25,311 nt of DNA, taken from contig JBNLCM010000105.1 in the NCBI GenBank assembly GCA_050303815.1, positions 1 through 25,311 on the forward strand, read 5' to 3'. How positions within the stretch are numbered: position 1 is the stretch's first letter; each line of letters begins with the position of its first letter. The position numbers were made by a program, and so were the translations under genes. Below are positions 8,022 to 15,075 of this stretch, one piece after another. This stretch comes from Cognatazoarcus sp050303815 (GTDB taxonomy: Bacteria > Pseudomonadota > Gammaproteobacteria > Burkholderiales > Rhodocyclaceae). The notes under the pieces were generated by a model, which was not told the DNA's origin, ran no database searches, and worked only from the letters and a program-made list of their open reading frames with translations.

Positions 8022-8633
8022 ATGACTGCCAACCCCGATGCCGCGCTCGCTTCACCCGGTACGTCCACTCCGGGCCACAACGGCGCCCCGCCGGGCGATC
8101 TGGCCGTCTGGATCTTCATCGTGGCGGAGTTGCTCGTTTTCGCGGTGTTCTTCATTTCCTACGCCGTGGCCCGCGGACACGACGTGGCGCTCTTCAACGC
8201 CATGCAGCGCACCCTCGACCGCGACGCCGGCGCGGCCAACACGGTGCTGCTGGTCACCAGCAGCTGGTGCGTCGCCCGCGCCGTGCTGGCCACCGAACGA
8301 AATCGGGCGCGCGCGGCCTCTCACTGGCTGCTCGGGGGCCTGGCCTGTGGCGGGGGCTTCCTGGTGATCAAGGCCTTCGAGTACGCAGCGAAATTCGGCG
8401 CCGGCGTCAGCCTGTCGACCAACAACTTCTACATGTTCTACCTGTCGCTGACCTTCTTCCATTTCATGCACGTGATCCTGGGCATGGTCGTCCTGGCGGT
8501 CCTGTGGCAGGGCGTGCGTACGCGACGCTACCGGCCTGGCGCACTGTCCGGCCTGGAGAGCGGTGCCGCCTACTGGCACATGGTGGACCTGGTCTGGCTG
8601 GTGCTGTTTCCGCTCATCTACGTCATGCACTGA
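8022..8633 (+). CDS. norE: NorE, cytochrome c oxidase subunit III-like NO reductase accessory protein
   Basis: A 203-residue integral membrane protein of the heme-copper oxidase subunit III family, with about five hydrophobic helices. It shows the DLAVWIFIVAELLVF opening helix, the FYMFYLSLTFFHFMHVILG helix and the C-terminal YWHMVDLVWLVLFPLIYVMH typical of NorE. NorE is not a catalytic subunit; with NorF it increases NO reductase activity in denitrifiers. The first ATG is at 8022. The only purine-rich stretch upstream (AGGGAAGGG) is 15 or more bases away, too far to be a normal ribosome site, which fits a leaderless mRNA. norF follows after 9 bp. Confidence 0.92.
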   Translation: MTANPDAALASPGTSTPGHNGAPPGDLAVWIFIVAELLVFAVFFISYAVARGHDVALFNAMQRTLDRDAGAANTVLLVTSSWCVARAVLATERNRARAASHWLLGGLACGGGFLVIKAFEYAAKFGAGVSLSTNNFYMFYLSLTFFHFMHVILGMVVLAVLWQGVRTRRYRPGALSGLESGAAYWHMVDLVWLVLFPLIYVMH

Positions 8634-8642
8634 GGCATCACG

Positions 8643-8903
8643 ATGACCGCACAACGCATCGACCGGATCTGGCTGTTCCTGCTGCTCGCCACCGCAGTCG
8701 CCTGGTGGCTGGGCGAAGGTCGCGGCGGAGCCGCCGTGAATGCACTGGTCATCGGCCTCGCCCTGGCCAAGGGCTGCGCGGTGATCCTGGACTACATGGG
8801 ACTGCGCGGTGTGCGCTTGCCCTGGCCATGGCTGGTCCTGGGCTGGCTCGCGCTGGTCCTGGGGGTGATCGGGTTGTGCTTCCTGCCTCCGGCGGGTGGA
8901 TAA
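8643..8903 (+). CDS. norF: NorF, small membrane NO reductase accessory protein
   Basis: An 86-residue protein with three predicted membrane helices, matching NorF/cytochrome oxidase subunit IV-like proteins in size and position after norE. The segment ALAKGCAVILDYMGLRG resembles the conserved helix of this group. The norE stop TGA overlaps the GAGG ribosome site, so translation is probably coupled. NorF is thought to assist NorE and full NO reductase activity; its exact role is unresolved in the literature. Confidence 0.85.
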   Translation: MTAQRIDRIWLFLLLATAVAWWLGEGRGGAAVNALVIGLALAKGCAVILDYMGLRGVRLPWPWLVLGWLALVLGVIGLCFLPPAGG

Positions 8904-8917
8904 AGGAGAGATACGCG

Positions 8918-9721
8918 ATGAATGCGATGAACGACGTGCCCACACAGGTGCCGTATTACGAGGCGGAAGGCGACGAGGTGGCCGTCTTCGAACACGCATG
9001 GAAGAACCGTCTGCCCCTGCTCATCAAGGGTCCCACCGGCGTCGGCAAGACACGCTTCGTGGCCCATATGGCGGCCCGCCTCGCGCTTCCCCTGTATACG
9101 GTGGCCTGCCACGATGACCTGACCGCGGCCGATCTGGTTGGCCGCCACCTGATCGGTGATGGCAACACGGAGTGGCACGACGGGCCGCTCACCCGCGCGG
9201 TGCGGGAGGGCGGCATCTGCTACCTGGACGAGGTCGTCGAGGCACGCCGCGACACGACGGTGGTCATCCACCCGCTCGCCGACGACCGCCGGTTGCTGCC
9301 CATCGAGCGTACCGGGGAACTGATCGAGGCGCCGCCCGGCTTCATGCTGGTGATGAGCTACAACCCGGGCTATCAAAACTTCCTGAAGGGGCTGAAGCCA
9401 TCGACCCGGCAGCGCTTTGTCAGTCTCCGCTTCGACTTCCCTGCGCCGGCGAGGGAGGAAGCCATCCTCGCAGGGGAGACGGCCTGCGACCCCATGCTTG
9501 CCCGCCAGCTTGTGTCGATTGCCAACAGTCTCCGGCGGCTGAAGGACGTCGACCTCGAAGAGGTCGTCTCGACCCGCCTGCTGGTCTACGCCGCACGCCT
9601 GGTCGGCTCTGGCATGCGTCCGGTGGCGGCCTGCCGCAGCGCCATCGTCGAGAGCCTCACGGACGACCCCGAGGTCGCTGCCGCGCTGGCCGAGGTGGTC
9701 GACGCCACGTTCGGTCGGTAG
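8918..9721 (+). CDS. norQ: NorQ, MoxR-type AAA+ ATPase for NO reductase activation
   Basis: A 267-residue MoxR/CbbQ-family AAA+ ATPase. Walker A is GPTGVGKT (38-45), Walker B CYLDE (101-105), and sensor/arginine-finger elements follow (MSYNPGYQNFLKGLKPSTRQRF). With the VWA protein NorD, NorQ is required to insert the non-heme FeB into NorB. The frame is open far upstream, but GGAG 9 bases before the ATG at 8918 and the family N-terminus fix the start; 8927 is an alternative. It sits 14 bp after norF. NorD, its obligate partner, is not next to it but 5.9 kb downstream. The last 65 bp overlap an antisense entericidin-like ORF. Confidence 0.95.
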   Translation: MNAMNDVPTQVPYYEAEGDEVAVFEHAWKNRLPLLIKGPTGVGKTRFVAHMAARLALPLYTVACHDDLTAADLVGRHLIGDGNTEWHDGPLTRAVREGGICYLDEVVEARRDTTVVIHPLADDRRLLPIERTGELIEAPPGFMLVMSYNPGYQNFLKGLKPSTRQRFVSLRFDFPAPAREEAILAGETACDPMLARQLVSIANSLRRLKDVDLEEVVSTRLLVYAARLVGSGMRPVAACRSAIVESLTDDPEVAAALAEVVDATFGR

Positions 9722-9893
9722 GCCCGGTCGCGGAGCCGGAGCGCCCCGCGACCGACATCTTCTGCTTCACGTCTTCGGCCGTCTGCCGGACCTTCTCTCC
9801 GCCAGCCTCGATGTCCTTTCCAACCCCCTCGACGGTATTGCATGCGTCAGGGACGAAAACGGCGGCGATCAGGGCTGCGAGCGAGGATTCCAT
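9657..9893 (-). CDS. Entericidin-like small protein with degenerate lipobox
   Basis: A 78-residue ORF whose residues ~18-45 (CNTVEGVGKDIEAGGEKVRQ) are the hallmark of entericidin A/B-type lipoproteins, small envelope proteins linked to stress and programmed lysis. AGGAGA 6 bases before the ATG is an excellent ribosome site. Oddities: the N-terminus (MESSLAAL) lacks the basic residues of a signal peptide. The residues before the cysteine are PDA rather than a normal lipobox. The ORF continues about 30 residues past the family's usual end, antisense to the norQ 3' end. It may be a decayed or divergent member, or the extension may result from loss of an earlier stop. It is divergent from the histidine kinase gene. 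Confidence 0.72.
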   Translation of the reverse strand: MESSLAALIAAVFVPDACNTVEGVGKDIEAGGEKVRQTAEDVKQKMSVAGRSGSATGPTDRTWRRPPRPARQRPRGRP

Positions 9894-10040
9894 GGCGGTT
9901 CTCCTGAGCTTTCGACGGTCAGCCCGAAACGGGAGGACTGATACCATGCTGGGCAGGTGACACCCGCCCAACTGTCGGCGCACACGGAAGGGCATGTCAG
10001 ATGAATCCTTCAACCCGGCAACCCCGAACCGGAGGCTGCG

Positions 10041-11435
10041 ATGCCGACAGCCCTGCCCGAAGGCCCGACCGAAGCCCCTGCCCCCCGCCCGACCGCCGAC
10101 AGTGCCGGCGTTCCCCGCATCTGGCAGCACGTCCTCCTGGCCTGCGGCTGCGCGTTGGCCTTGACGCTGCTGGTGTCGAGCTACCTCCAGTCCTCCCTCG
10201 GCCTGGATGCCCTGGACGAGGTCCTGACGCAGTCGTCGCAGGTCGACCACATGGATCAGCTCCAGCTCCTGCTGGTGAATTCCGAGACCGGTGTGCGTGG
10301 CTACCTGCTGACGGGCGAACCGGTCTATCTCGAACCATACGAAGTGGCCGTGCCCGAGATCGACTCGCTGCTGGCGCGCATCCGGGCCGACTTCGCCGAC
10401 AAGCCCGGCATGCAGCCAGAACTGGAAGCTCTAGTTGCGCTGGTCAAGGCCAAGCGGGAAGCCATGAGCGAAGCCGTCGCGCGGCGCACGCTCGAGGGTG
10501 AGCAGAACAACGACCTGGTCGGCAAGATCCTGATGGACGAAGCCCGCGACCAGATCGGGGCATTGCGCGCCGAACTGATCGCGGATGTCGCCACCAGCAT
10601 TGGCAGCTCCCAGGATCGTTTCCGTCTGACCCGGGGCATCGGCATCGCGCTGGCGGGCGCGACGCTGGTCCTGCTGCTGGCGCTGTTCGCCGTCATGCAG
10701 CGGCAGGCCGAGCTGCGCGGTCGCCTGACCGACCTGCTGGCCACCGAGAACAGCCGCCTCGAGAAGCAGGTCCGGCAACGGACGGTCGAGCTGAGGCGCC
10801 TCGCCCGCTACCTCACGATCGCGCGCGAGGCGGAAAAAGCCCGACTCGCGCGCGAGTTGCATGACGAGCTGGGATCGCTCCTGACGGCGGCCAAGATGGA
10901 CGCCGGATGGATCCGCCGCAAGCTGCCAGACGAACTCCGCGATGCCTGGACGACGCGGCTGGACCGCCTGCAGGAGACGCTCTCCAGCGGCATCGCGCTG
11001 AAGCGCAGGATCATCGACGATCTGCGCCCGCCGCTGCTCAAGGACCTGGGCCTGGTGGAGGCCCTGCGCGCCCTGGCCGAGGATTTCTCGATGGGTAACG
11101 AGATGACGGTCAACACCGATCTGCCGGACGACGCGTCGCATTTCGACGAAGAGCGCTCGCTGACCCTCTTCCGTATCGCCCAGGAAGCCTTCACGAACAT
11201 CCGGAAGTACGCCAACGCACGCCAGGTGGACTTTTCACTCCGGGTCGCTGAACAGGAAGCCCGACTGGAGGTGACGGATGACGGCGTCGGCTTCGACCCC
11301 TCCGGACTGGCCTCCGACCGTCACGGCCTGGCGGGCATGCTGCATCGGGTACAGACGTACGCGGGCCATTTCGAAGTCATCTCGAGCCCGGGACACGGAA
11401 CACGCATCGTCGCGCGGGTTCCGCTCGACAACTGA
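10041..11435 (+). CDS. CHASE3-domain sensor histidine kinase (NarX/DegS-type, HisKA_3)
   Basis: A 464-residue membrane sensor kinase. TM1 is ~30-50, a periplasmic CHASE3-like helical domain ~51-195 (with the typical NSETGVRGYLLTG motif), TM2 ~199-218, a coiled coil 222-262, then HisKA_3 with phosphoacceptor H274 (ARELHDELGSLL). The HATPase domain has N386 in the N box, DDGVGFDP (G1) and HGLAGM (G2). GGAGG 5 bases before the ATG supports the start. HisKA_3 kinases usually partner NarL/FixJ regulators, and one is encoded convergently at 12309-12944, so that is the likely cognate pair. The signal is unknown. It is divergent from the entericidin-like gene. Confidence 0.93.
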   Translation: MPTALPEGPTEAPAPRPTADSAGVPRIWQHVLLACGCALALTLLVSSYLQSSLGLDALDEVLTQSSQVDHMDQLQLLLVNSETGVRGYLLTGEPVYLEPYEVAVPEIDSLLARIRADFADKPGMQPELEALVALVKAKREAMSEAVARRTLEGEQNNDLVGKILMDEARDQIGALRAELIADVATSIGSSQDRFRLTRGIGIALAGATLVLLLALFAVMQRQAELRGRLTDLLATENSRLEKQVRQRTVELRRLARYLTIAREAEKARLARELHDELGSLLTAAKMDAGWIRRKLPDELRDAWTTRLDRLQETLSSGIALKRRIIDDLRPPLLKDLGLVEALRALAEDFSMGNEMTVNTDLPDDASHFDEERSLTLFRIAQEAFTNIRKYANARQVDFSLRVAEQEARLEVTDDGVGFDPSGLASDRHGLAGMLHRVQTYAGHFEVISSPGHGTRIVARVPLDN

Positions 11436-11497
11436 GCCGGTCGTTTTCACGGACCGTGCGCGACGGGTGTTGCGATGACGACGGGAGGACAACGTCC

Positions 11498-11821
11498 ATG
11501 ACGATCAGCCAGAACCAGCGCCTTGACGGCGCGCACATCGCGGCGCGGATCGAGTCGGCTGCCCGACGGTGCGCCGGGCTGTCTCCGGCGACGGCCCGCG
11601 ACGTGGCGTTTCACCTGACCGACGGGATGCGCGAACTCGAACGCTTCATGCGTTTCTGCCGCGAACCCGACCGGCTCGACGACGGGGCGCTGGCCGACCT
11701 GCTCCAAGACTTCCTGTTGCATGTCCCCGAGCATCTCGCCGCCGCCGCCCGTCTCTACACCGGCGATCCGGTGTGCGACGTCTTCGGTGTCGGCGCGGTG
11801 GAATCGCCCCGGGACACCTGA
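11498..11821 (+). CDS. Hypothetical 107-residue protein
   Basis: I do not recognise this family. The protein is soluble and helix-rich, with no signal peptide or membrane helix, and a conserved-looking core (AARDVAFHLTDGMRELERFMRFC) followed by an acidic helical region ending in PVCDVFGVGAVESP. GGGAGG 9 bases before the ATG at 11498 supports the start over the longer frame from 11456. It lies 62 bp after the histidine kinase stop on the same strand and is probably co-transcribed with it, so it may be an accessory factor of that two-component system. Codon use is like its neighbours. Confidence 0.65.
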   Translation: MTISQNQRLDGAHIAARIESAARRCAGLSPATARDVAFHLTDGMRELERFMRFCREPDRLDDGALADLLQDFLLHVPEHLAAAARLYTGDPVCDVFGVGAVESPRDT

Positions 11822-11831
11822 ACGACATACG

Positions 11832-11862
11832 CCCGCAGTCGGCCTTCGCGGCCGCGTGCGGG
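11832..11862. terminator. Candidate bidirectional terminator hairpin between convergent genes
   Basis: A GC-rich stem, CCCGCA paired with TGCGGG plus an inner GGCC/GGCC helix and a 5-base loop, separated by a 3x3 internal loop. It lies between convergent genes ending at 11821 and 11885. No T-run follows on either strand, so intrinsic termination would be weak. Confidence 0.45.
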
Positions 11863-11884
11863 TTCCATCCGGTCGGCGGTCGCC

Positions 11885-12295
11885 TCAGTCGGCGTCGCGT
11901 TCGCGTGCGGCCGACTCGACGTAGTCGAGCAGGTCGTCCATGCCCTCCGACTTGTCGAAGAACGCATCGGCGCCGAGGGCTTCGCAGCGCTGGCGCACGG
12001 CCCGGTGGGCATAGGTCGAGAACACCACCGCACGCGGGCTGCCGAAGCGCTCCGGCGAGCGCTTGAGGTGCTCGAGAACACCGAAGCCCGAGCCCTGATT
12101 GAGCTCGAGATCGACGATCGCCAGGTCGACCGGGTCACGCGCCAGGCACTCGATGGCCACGGCCTCACCGTCCGCGTCGCCAGCGAGCTCGACACCTTCG
12201 ATTTCGTCCAGCATCTCCTCGAGCATCCCCCTGAGGAGCGCCGAGTCTTCGACAAGCATCACGCGTAGCATGGAGGTGTCGGTTCCATTCGGCAT
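11885..12295 (-). CDS. Single-domain response regulator (REC only)
   Basis: A 136-residue CheY-like receiver with acidic pocket E16/D17 (LVEDS), phosphoacceptor D62 (AIVDLEL), Thr/Ser in VVFSTY and the conserved Lys in FFDKSEG. It has no output domain. It is encoded 13 bp downstream of the NarL-type regulator on the same strand, so it probably belongs to the same phosphorelay with the CHASE3 kinase as phosphate sink or adaptor. The start is the ATG at 12295 with GGAA 6 bases before it; a GTG directly upstream is possible. Confidence 0.88.
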   Translation of the reverse strand: MPNGTDTSMLRVMLVEDSALLRGMLEEMLDEIEGVELAGDADGEAVAIECLARDPVDLAIVDLELNQGSGFGVLEHLKRSPERFGSPRAVVFSTYAHRAVRQRCEALGADAFFDKSEGMDDLLDYVESAARERDAD

Positions 12296-12302
12296 CACAT
12301 TT

Positions 12303-12324
12303 CCATGATCAGTCCATGATCAGT
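12303..12324. repeat. 11-bp perfect tandem duplication
   Basis: CCATGATCAGT occurs twice in direct tandem. It covers the last codons and the stop of the NarL-type regulator and the short gap before the REC-only gene, so the duplication probably created or shifted the present stop codon. Confidence 0.9.
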
Positions 12325-12944
12325 CCGTTGCGCAACGCATAGGCGGCGAGTTCCGCGTTGCTCGAGACATCAAGCTTCTCGAGCAGCCGGCTGCGGTAGG
12401 TACTGATGGTCTTTACGCTGAGATGGAGGACATCGGCGATCGTCGATACGCTCTCTCCCTTGGCAAGCCGCAGGAAGACCTGCATCTCGCGCTCGGAGAG
12501 GCTCTCGTGCGGCGAACCGCCACCTCCTCCCAGCATTTCTTCGGCCAGCAGCTGCGCCGTCCGCTGCGAAACGTAACGGCGACCCTGCTTCACGGTATTC
12601 ACCGCGTGGATCAGGTCTTCCCGTTCGCAGTCCTTGCACAGGTAGCCGTCGGCACCATTGCGGATCATCGACAGCGCGTAGCGCTCCTCCGGAAATCCGC
12701 TGAGGACGAGGACCTTGAGGTCCTCGTAGCGCTGGCGCACTGCGCGCAGCACATCGACACCGCTCTTGCCCGGCAGGGACAAGTCGAGCAACAGGACGTC
12801 GCAGGCGTCCGTCCGCAGTCGATCGAGCGCCTCTTCACCCGACGAGGCTTCAAACGCGATCTCGAACCCGATTTCCTCGCCGAGCATCTCGCGAAACCCG
12901 GCGCGGACGATCTGGTGATCATCGACGATGGCAATCTTCAGCAT
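12309..12944 (-). CDS. NarL/FixJ-family response regulator
   Basis: A 211-residue regulator: receiver domain with D8/D9 and phosphoacceptor D54 (LLLDLSLPG) and the conserved Lys in YLCKD, then a glycine-rich linker, then a LuxR-type helix-turn-helix (LSEREMQVFLRLAKGESVSTIADVLHLSVKTISTYRSRLLEKL). It is a cytoplasmic transcription factor. GGAG 6 bases before the ATG at 12944 fixes the start; a longer frame reaches 13040 but reads through a GC hairpin. It is the probable output of the CHASE3 kinase encoded convergently. Candidate targets by position are the entericidin, DUF1328 and CsbD genes. Confidence 0.93.
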   Translation of the reverse strand: MLKIAIVDDHQIVRAGFREMLGEEIGFEIAFEASSGEEALDRLRTDACDVLLLDLSLPGKSGVDVLRAVRQRYEDLKVLVLSGFPEERYALSMIRNGADGYLCKDCEREDLIHAVNTVKQGRRYVSQRTAQLLAEEMLGGGGGSPHESLSEREMQVFLRLAKGESVSTIADVLHLSVKTISTYRSRLLEKLDVSSNAELAAYALRNGLIMD

Positions 12945-12982
12945 GCTGTGCTCCGCCGTTTGTCTGCTGCCCATTCTAGAGG

Positions 12983-13027
12983 CCCCCCCTGCGCGGTCAA
13001 ACCGCAGGGCGGGGGGAGGGAGGGGGG
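12983..13027. promoter_or_regulatory. GC hairpin with adjoining G-quadruplex motif
   Basis: Stem CCCTGCG (12987-12993) with CGCAGGG (13003-13009), or alternatively GCGGT/ACCGC (12993-12997/13001-13005). It is followed on the + strand by four G-runs at 13007-13009, 13011-13016, 13018-13020 and 13022-13027, joined by single bases. It lies between DUF1328 and the response regulator gene, both on the minus strand, and could stop or pause transcription. Confidence 0.6.
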
Positions 13028-13036
13028 TCTGCGGAA

Positions 13037-13204
13037 TCATCCCTTGCCGCGGGACATAGTGACCAGGAAGCTCACGATGGCCATCACCAGGAAGATGACG
13101 AACAGGATCTTGGCGATGCCCGCCGCGCCGGCTGCGATGCCGCCAAATCCGAACAAGGCGGCGATCAGGGCGATCACGAAAAAGACCAGTGCATAGTGAA
13201 GCAT
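13037..13204 (-). CDS. DUF1328 small membrane protein (YtjA family)
   Basis: A 55-residue hydrophobic protein with two membrane helices, starting MLHYALVFFVIALIAALFGF and containing GGIAAGAAGIAKILF, the hallmark of DUF1328/YtjA. AGGAG 6 bases before the ATG is an excellent ribosome site. The family has no firm function but recurs beside stress genes such as CsbD and entericidin. Here CsbD is the next gene upstream on the same strand, 58 bp away, so they probably share a promoter. Confidence 0.92.
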   Translation of the reverse strand: MLHYALVFFVIALIAALFGFGGIAAGAAGIAKILFVIFLVMAIVSFLVTMSRGKG

Positions 13205-13262
13205 GACGTTCTCCTCGTCCGACGCGACGGCCTCGGGCCGCCGCCGGAAACGGTGGATCGGT

Positions 13263-13463
13263 TCAGTGGTGCGAGCGCTCCCAGCGCTCGAGCTGCTCTT
13301 TGGCTTCTTCGCGGGTCACGCCGTAGCGCTCCTGGATCTTGCCGGCCAGCTTCTCGCGCCGACCTTCGACGATGTCGAGGTCGTGGTCGGTCAGGCGGCC
13401 CCACTGCTCCTGAACGGCGCCTTTCAGTTGTTTCCAGTTACCTTCGATCATGTCGCGGTTCAT
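13263..13463 (-). CDS. CsbD-family stress protein (YjbJ-like)
   Basis: A 66-residue hydrophilic, highly charged helical protein starting MNRDMIEGNWKQLKG, the CsbD signature, with GRLTDHDLDIVEGRREKLAGKIQERYG following. CsbD/YjbJ proteins are abundant under general stress and have no defined biochemical role. AAGGAG 7 bases before the ATG fixes the start; the frame is open upstream to 13559 but not family-like. It heads a minus-strand pair with DUF1328 and is divergent from the norD block. Confidence 0.93.
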   Translation of the reverse strand: MNRDMIEGNWKQLKGAVQEQWGRLTDHDLDIVEGRREKLAGKIQERYGVTREEAKEQLERWERSHH

Positions 13464-13623
13464 GGCGGATCTCCTTGCCTGAGTGTGTCGGGTCAGGAAG
13501 CCGGTGCCTTGTGCGCCGACCTCGGATGACTCCACTGTACGGACCCACCGGCCGCGCAATCATCGGCCCGCGCCGAAACCCGTGTCGGACGGGGCCTACA
13601 CGCACCGCCACGGGGGCCGCGTC

Positions 13624-13637
13624 TTGCCCAGCGTCAA
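13624..13637 (+). promoter_or_regulatory. CRP/FNR-type (Dnr/NnrR-like) box upstream of the norD block
   Basis: TTGCC-CAGC-GTCAA matches 7 of 10 conserved positions of TTGAT-N4-ATCAA. With its flanks it shares TCTTGCCC-N4-TCAAGG with the norE box. Its centre is 43.5 bp before the ATG at 13674. TACCTT at 13660-13665 is exactly at class II -10 spacing, predicting transcription start about two bases before the start codon. Confidence 0.55.
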
Positions 13638-13673
13638 GGAATCGTCAGTAGCCAGCCGCTACCTTTCCTGACA

Positions 13674-14099
13674 ATGCCCGACCACCTCACGCCCCCGTCG
13701 AACCACGAAGACAACCCGAGCGCCGTGCCCGGATACGCCCTCGCCGTCGCCTGCGAGGCGATCTATCTCGTCAACCTGATGCTCGCGCCCGGCCTCGCCT
13801 TCCTGGTGCTGTGCGCGCTGTGGCTGCGCCACCGGCATTCGGCACCGCCGCTCGCGCGCTGCCACCTCGCGCAGACCTTCTCGGCCAGCCTGTGGGCGGG
13901 CGTCCTGCTGGTCGCCGCCAACGCCCTGATCCTCGCCATCGGTGGCTACGATGCGCCCGGCACCTGGGTGGTCGCCGTCCTCTACTTCACGGTCTGCCAC
14001 GCCACCCTGATCTTTTTTGGCGCGGTCGGCCTGGCCCGCGCGATGGCTGGCGAGACCTGGCGCTTTCCGCTCGTCGGTCGCCCCTGCGATGGTGATTGA
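13674..14099 (+). CDS. Small integral membrane protein of the nor accessory operon
   Basis: A 141-residue protein with about four hydrophobic segments. The pattern ARCHLAQTFSASLWAG...YFTVCHATLIFFGAVGLARAMAGE resembles DUF4870/Tic20-like membrane proteins, a weak assignment. Two Cys-His pairs (C62-H63 in ARCHLAQ and C119-H120 in VCHATL) lie at helix ends and could bind metal or heme, as inference. No ribosome site precedes the ATG, and the predicted promoter leaves almost no leader. The stop overlaps the next gene's start by 11 bp, so it belongs to the operon running through norD. The function is unknown. Confidence 0.75.
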   Translation: MPDHLTPPSNHEDNPSAVPGYALAVACEAIYLVNLMLAPGLAFLVLCALWLRHRHSAPPLARCHLAQTFSASLWAGVLLVAANALILAIGGYDAPGTWVVAVLYFTVCHATLIFFGAVGLARAMAGETWRFPLVGRPCDGD

Positions 14100-15075
14100 A
14101 CCGCATCCGGCCGCGGCCGTGACGCCGATCGTGACGCGCCAGGGGCTTCGCCATGGGGCGCAGATCGGCTTCTTCGTGCTGTTCGTCGCCGCGCCCGTGT
14201 TCGACCTGCTCCGCTATGACCTGGTCGCAGGCCACGCCTGGTTTCTCGGCATGGAGTGGCACGTGGGCTTCGACGACTACTCGGCCGGACGGATCGGACT
14301 CGGCGAGATCACCGGCAATGTGCTGTTGCGGATCTTCCTGCCGATCCTCGGTGCCGGCGCCGCACTGCTGCTGGTGGCCTGGCGCTGGGGCAGGCTGTAC
14401 TGCGGCTGGCTATGCCCACATTTCTCCGTGGTCGAGACCATCAATCGCCTGATGATCCGCGCCAGCGGCAAGCCCAGCGTGTGGGATGCGCGCCGCCTGC
14501 CGCCGCGCGAGCCCGACGGCACCCCCATCCCGCTCGATTCCCGGTGGTGGTTCGTCACCGTGCCGCTGGCCGTGGCTTTTGCTTTCGTCTGGGCGGTCGT
14601 GCTCCTGACCTATCTCCTGCCCCCCTTCGAGGTATACGGCAACCTGCTGGCGGGCACGCCGACGCGCAACCAGGCGCTCTTCCTCACTGCGGCCACGGTG
14701 GTCCTGAGCCTCGAGTTTCTCTTTGCGCGGCACCTCTTCTGTCGTTTCGCCTGCGCCGTCGGCCTGTTCCAGAGTCTCGCCTGGATGGGCAACAAACGCG
14801 CGATGGTGGTGGGCTTCGAGCGCCAGCGCGCCGCGGAGTGTGCCAGCTGCTACTCGGCCTGCAACCACGTCTGCCCGATGCGCCTCAAGCCAAGGACCGT
14901 CAAGCAGCAGATGTTTACCTGCACCCAGTGCGCCCAATGCGTGTCGGCCTGCGAGACCACGCAGCGTCACAACCCGGACGGCCCCCTGCTCCGCTGGGTC
15001 GCGGATGAAGCGGCACGACAGAACGAAGCCGTGATGTCGGCACGCAAGCCGACCTGGCGGGAGGATGAGGGATGA
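14089..15075 (+). CDS. Polyferredoxin-like 4Fe-4S membrane protein (NapH/CcoG-like)
   Basis: A 328-residue membrane protein with about five helices. Cysteine motifs, in order: CGWLCP (C105, C109), CRFAC (C218, C222), CASCYSACNHVCP (C251, C254, C258, C262) and CTQCAQCVSAC (C278, C281, C284, C288). The last two are ferredoxin-type motifs for two [4Fe-4S] clusters on the cytoplasmic side. The CxxxCP pattern is that of NapH, NosR and CcoG proteins. Probable roles are electron transfer or metal/heme maturation for NO reductase; neither is proven. The start at 14089 overlaps the preceding stop and the stop overlaps the next start (ATGA), so coupling is strong. It is shorter than CcoG (about 470) and lacks its C-terminal domain. 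Confidence 0.85.
   Translation: MVIEPHPAAAVTPIVTRQGLRHGAQIGFFVLFVAAPVFDLLRYDLVAGHAWFLGMEWHVGFDDYSAGRIGLGEITGNVLLRIFLPILGAGAALLLVAWRWGRLYCGWLCPHFSVVETINRLMIRASGKPSVWDARRLPPREPDGTPIPLDSRWWFVTVPLAVAFAFVWAVVLLTYLLPPFEVYGNLLAGTPTRNQALFLTAATVVLSLEFLFARHLFCRFACAVGLFQSLAWMGNKRAMVVGFERQRAAECASCYSACNHVCPMRLKPRTVKQQMFTCTQCAQCVSACETTQRHNPDGPLLRWVADEAARQNEAVMSARKPTWREDEG

Noticed and set aside
7634..8917. Long upstream extension of the norQ frame (695 residues in total)
   Set aside because: It runs through norE and norF in another frame with low-complexity Arg/Gly sequence. The family start and ribosome site are at 8918.
9722..9960. Plus-strand continuation of a norQ-overlapping frame (9172-9960)
   Set aside because: It is a shifted frame of norQ continuing antisense to the entericidin-like gene, with no ribosome site or family features.
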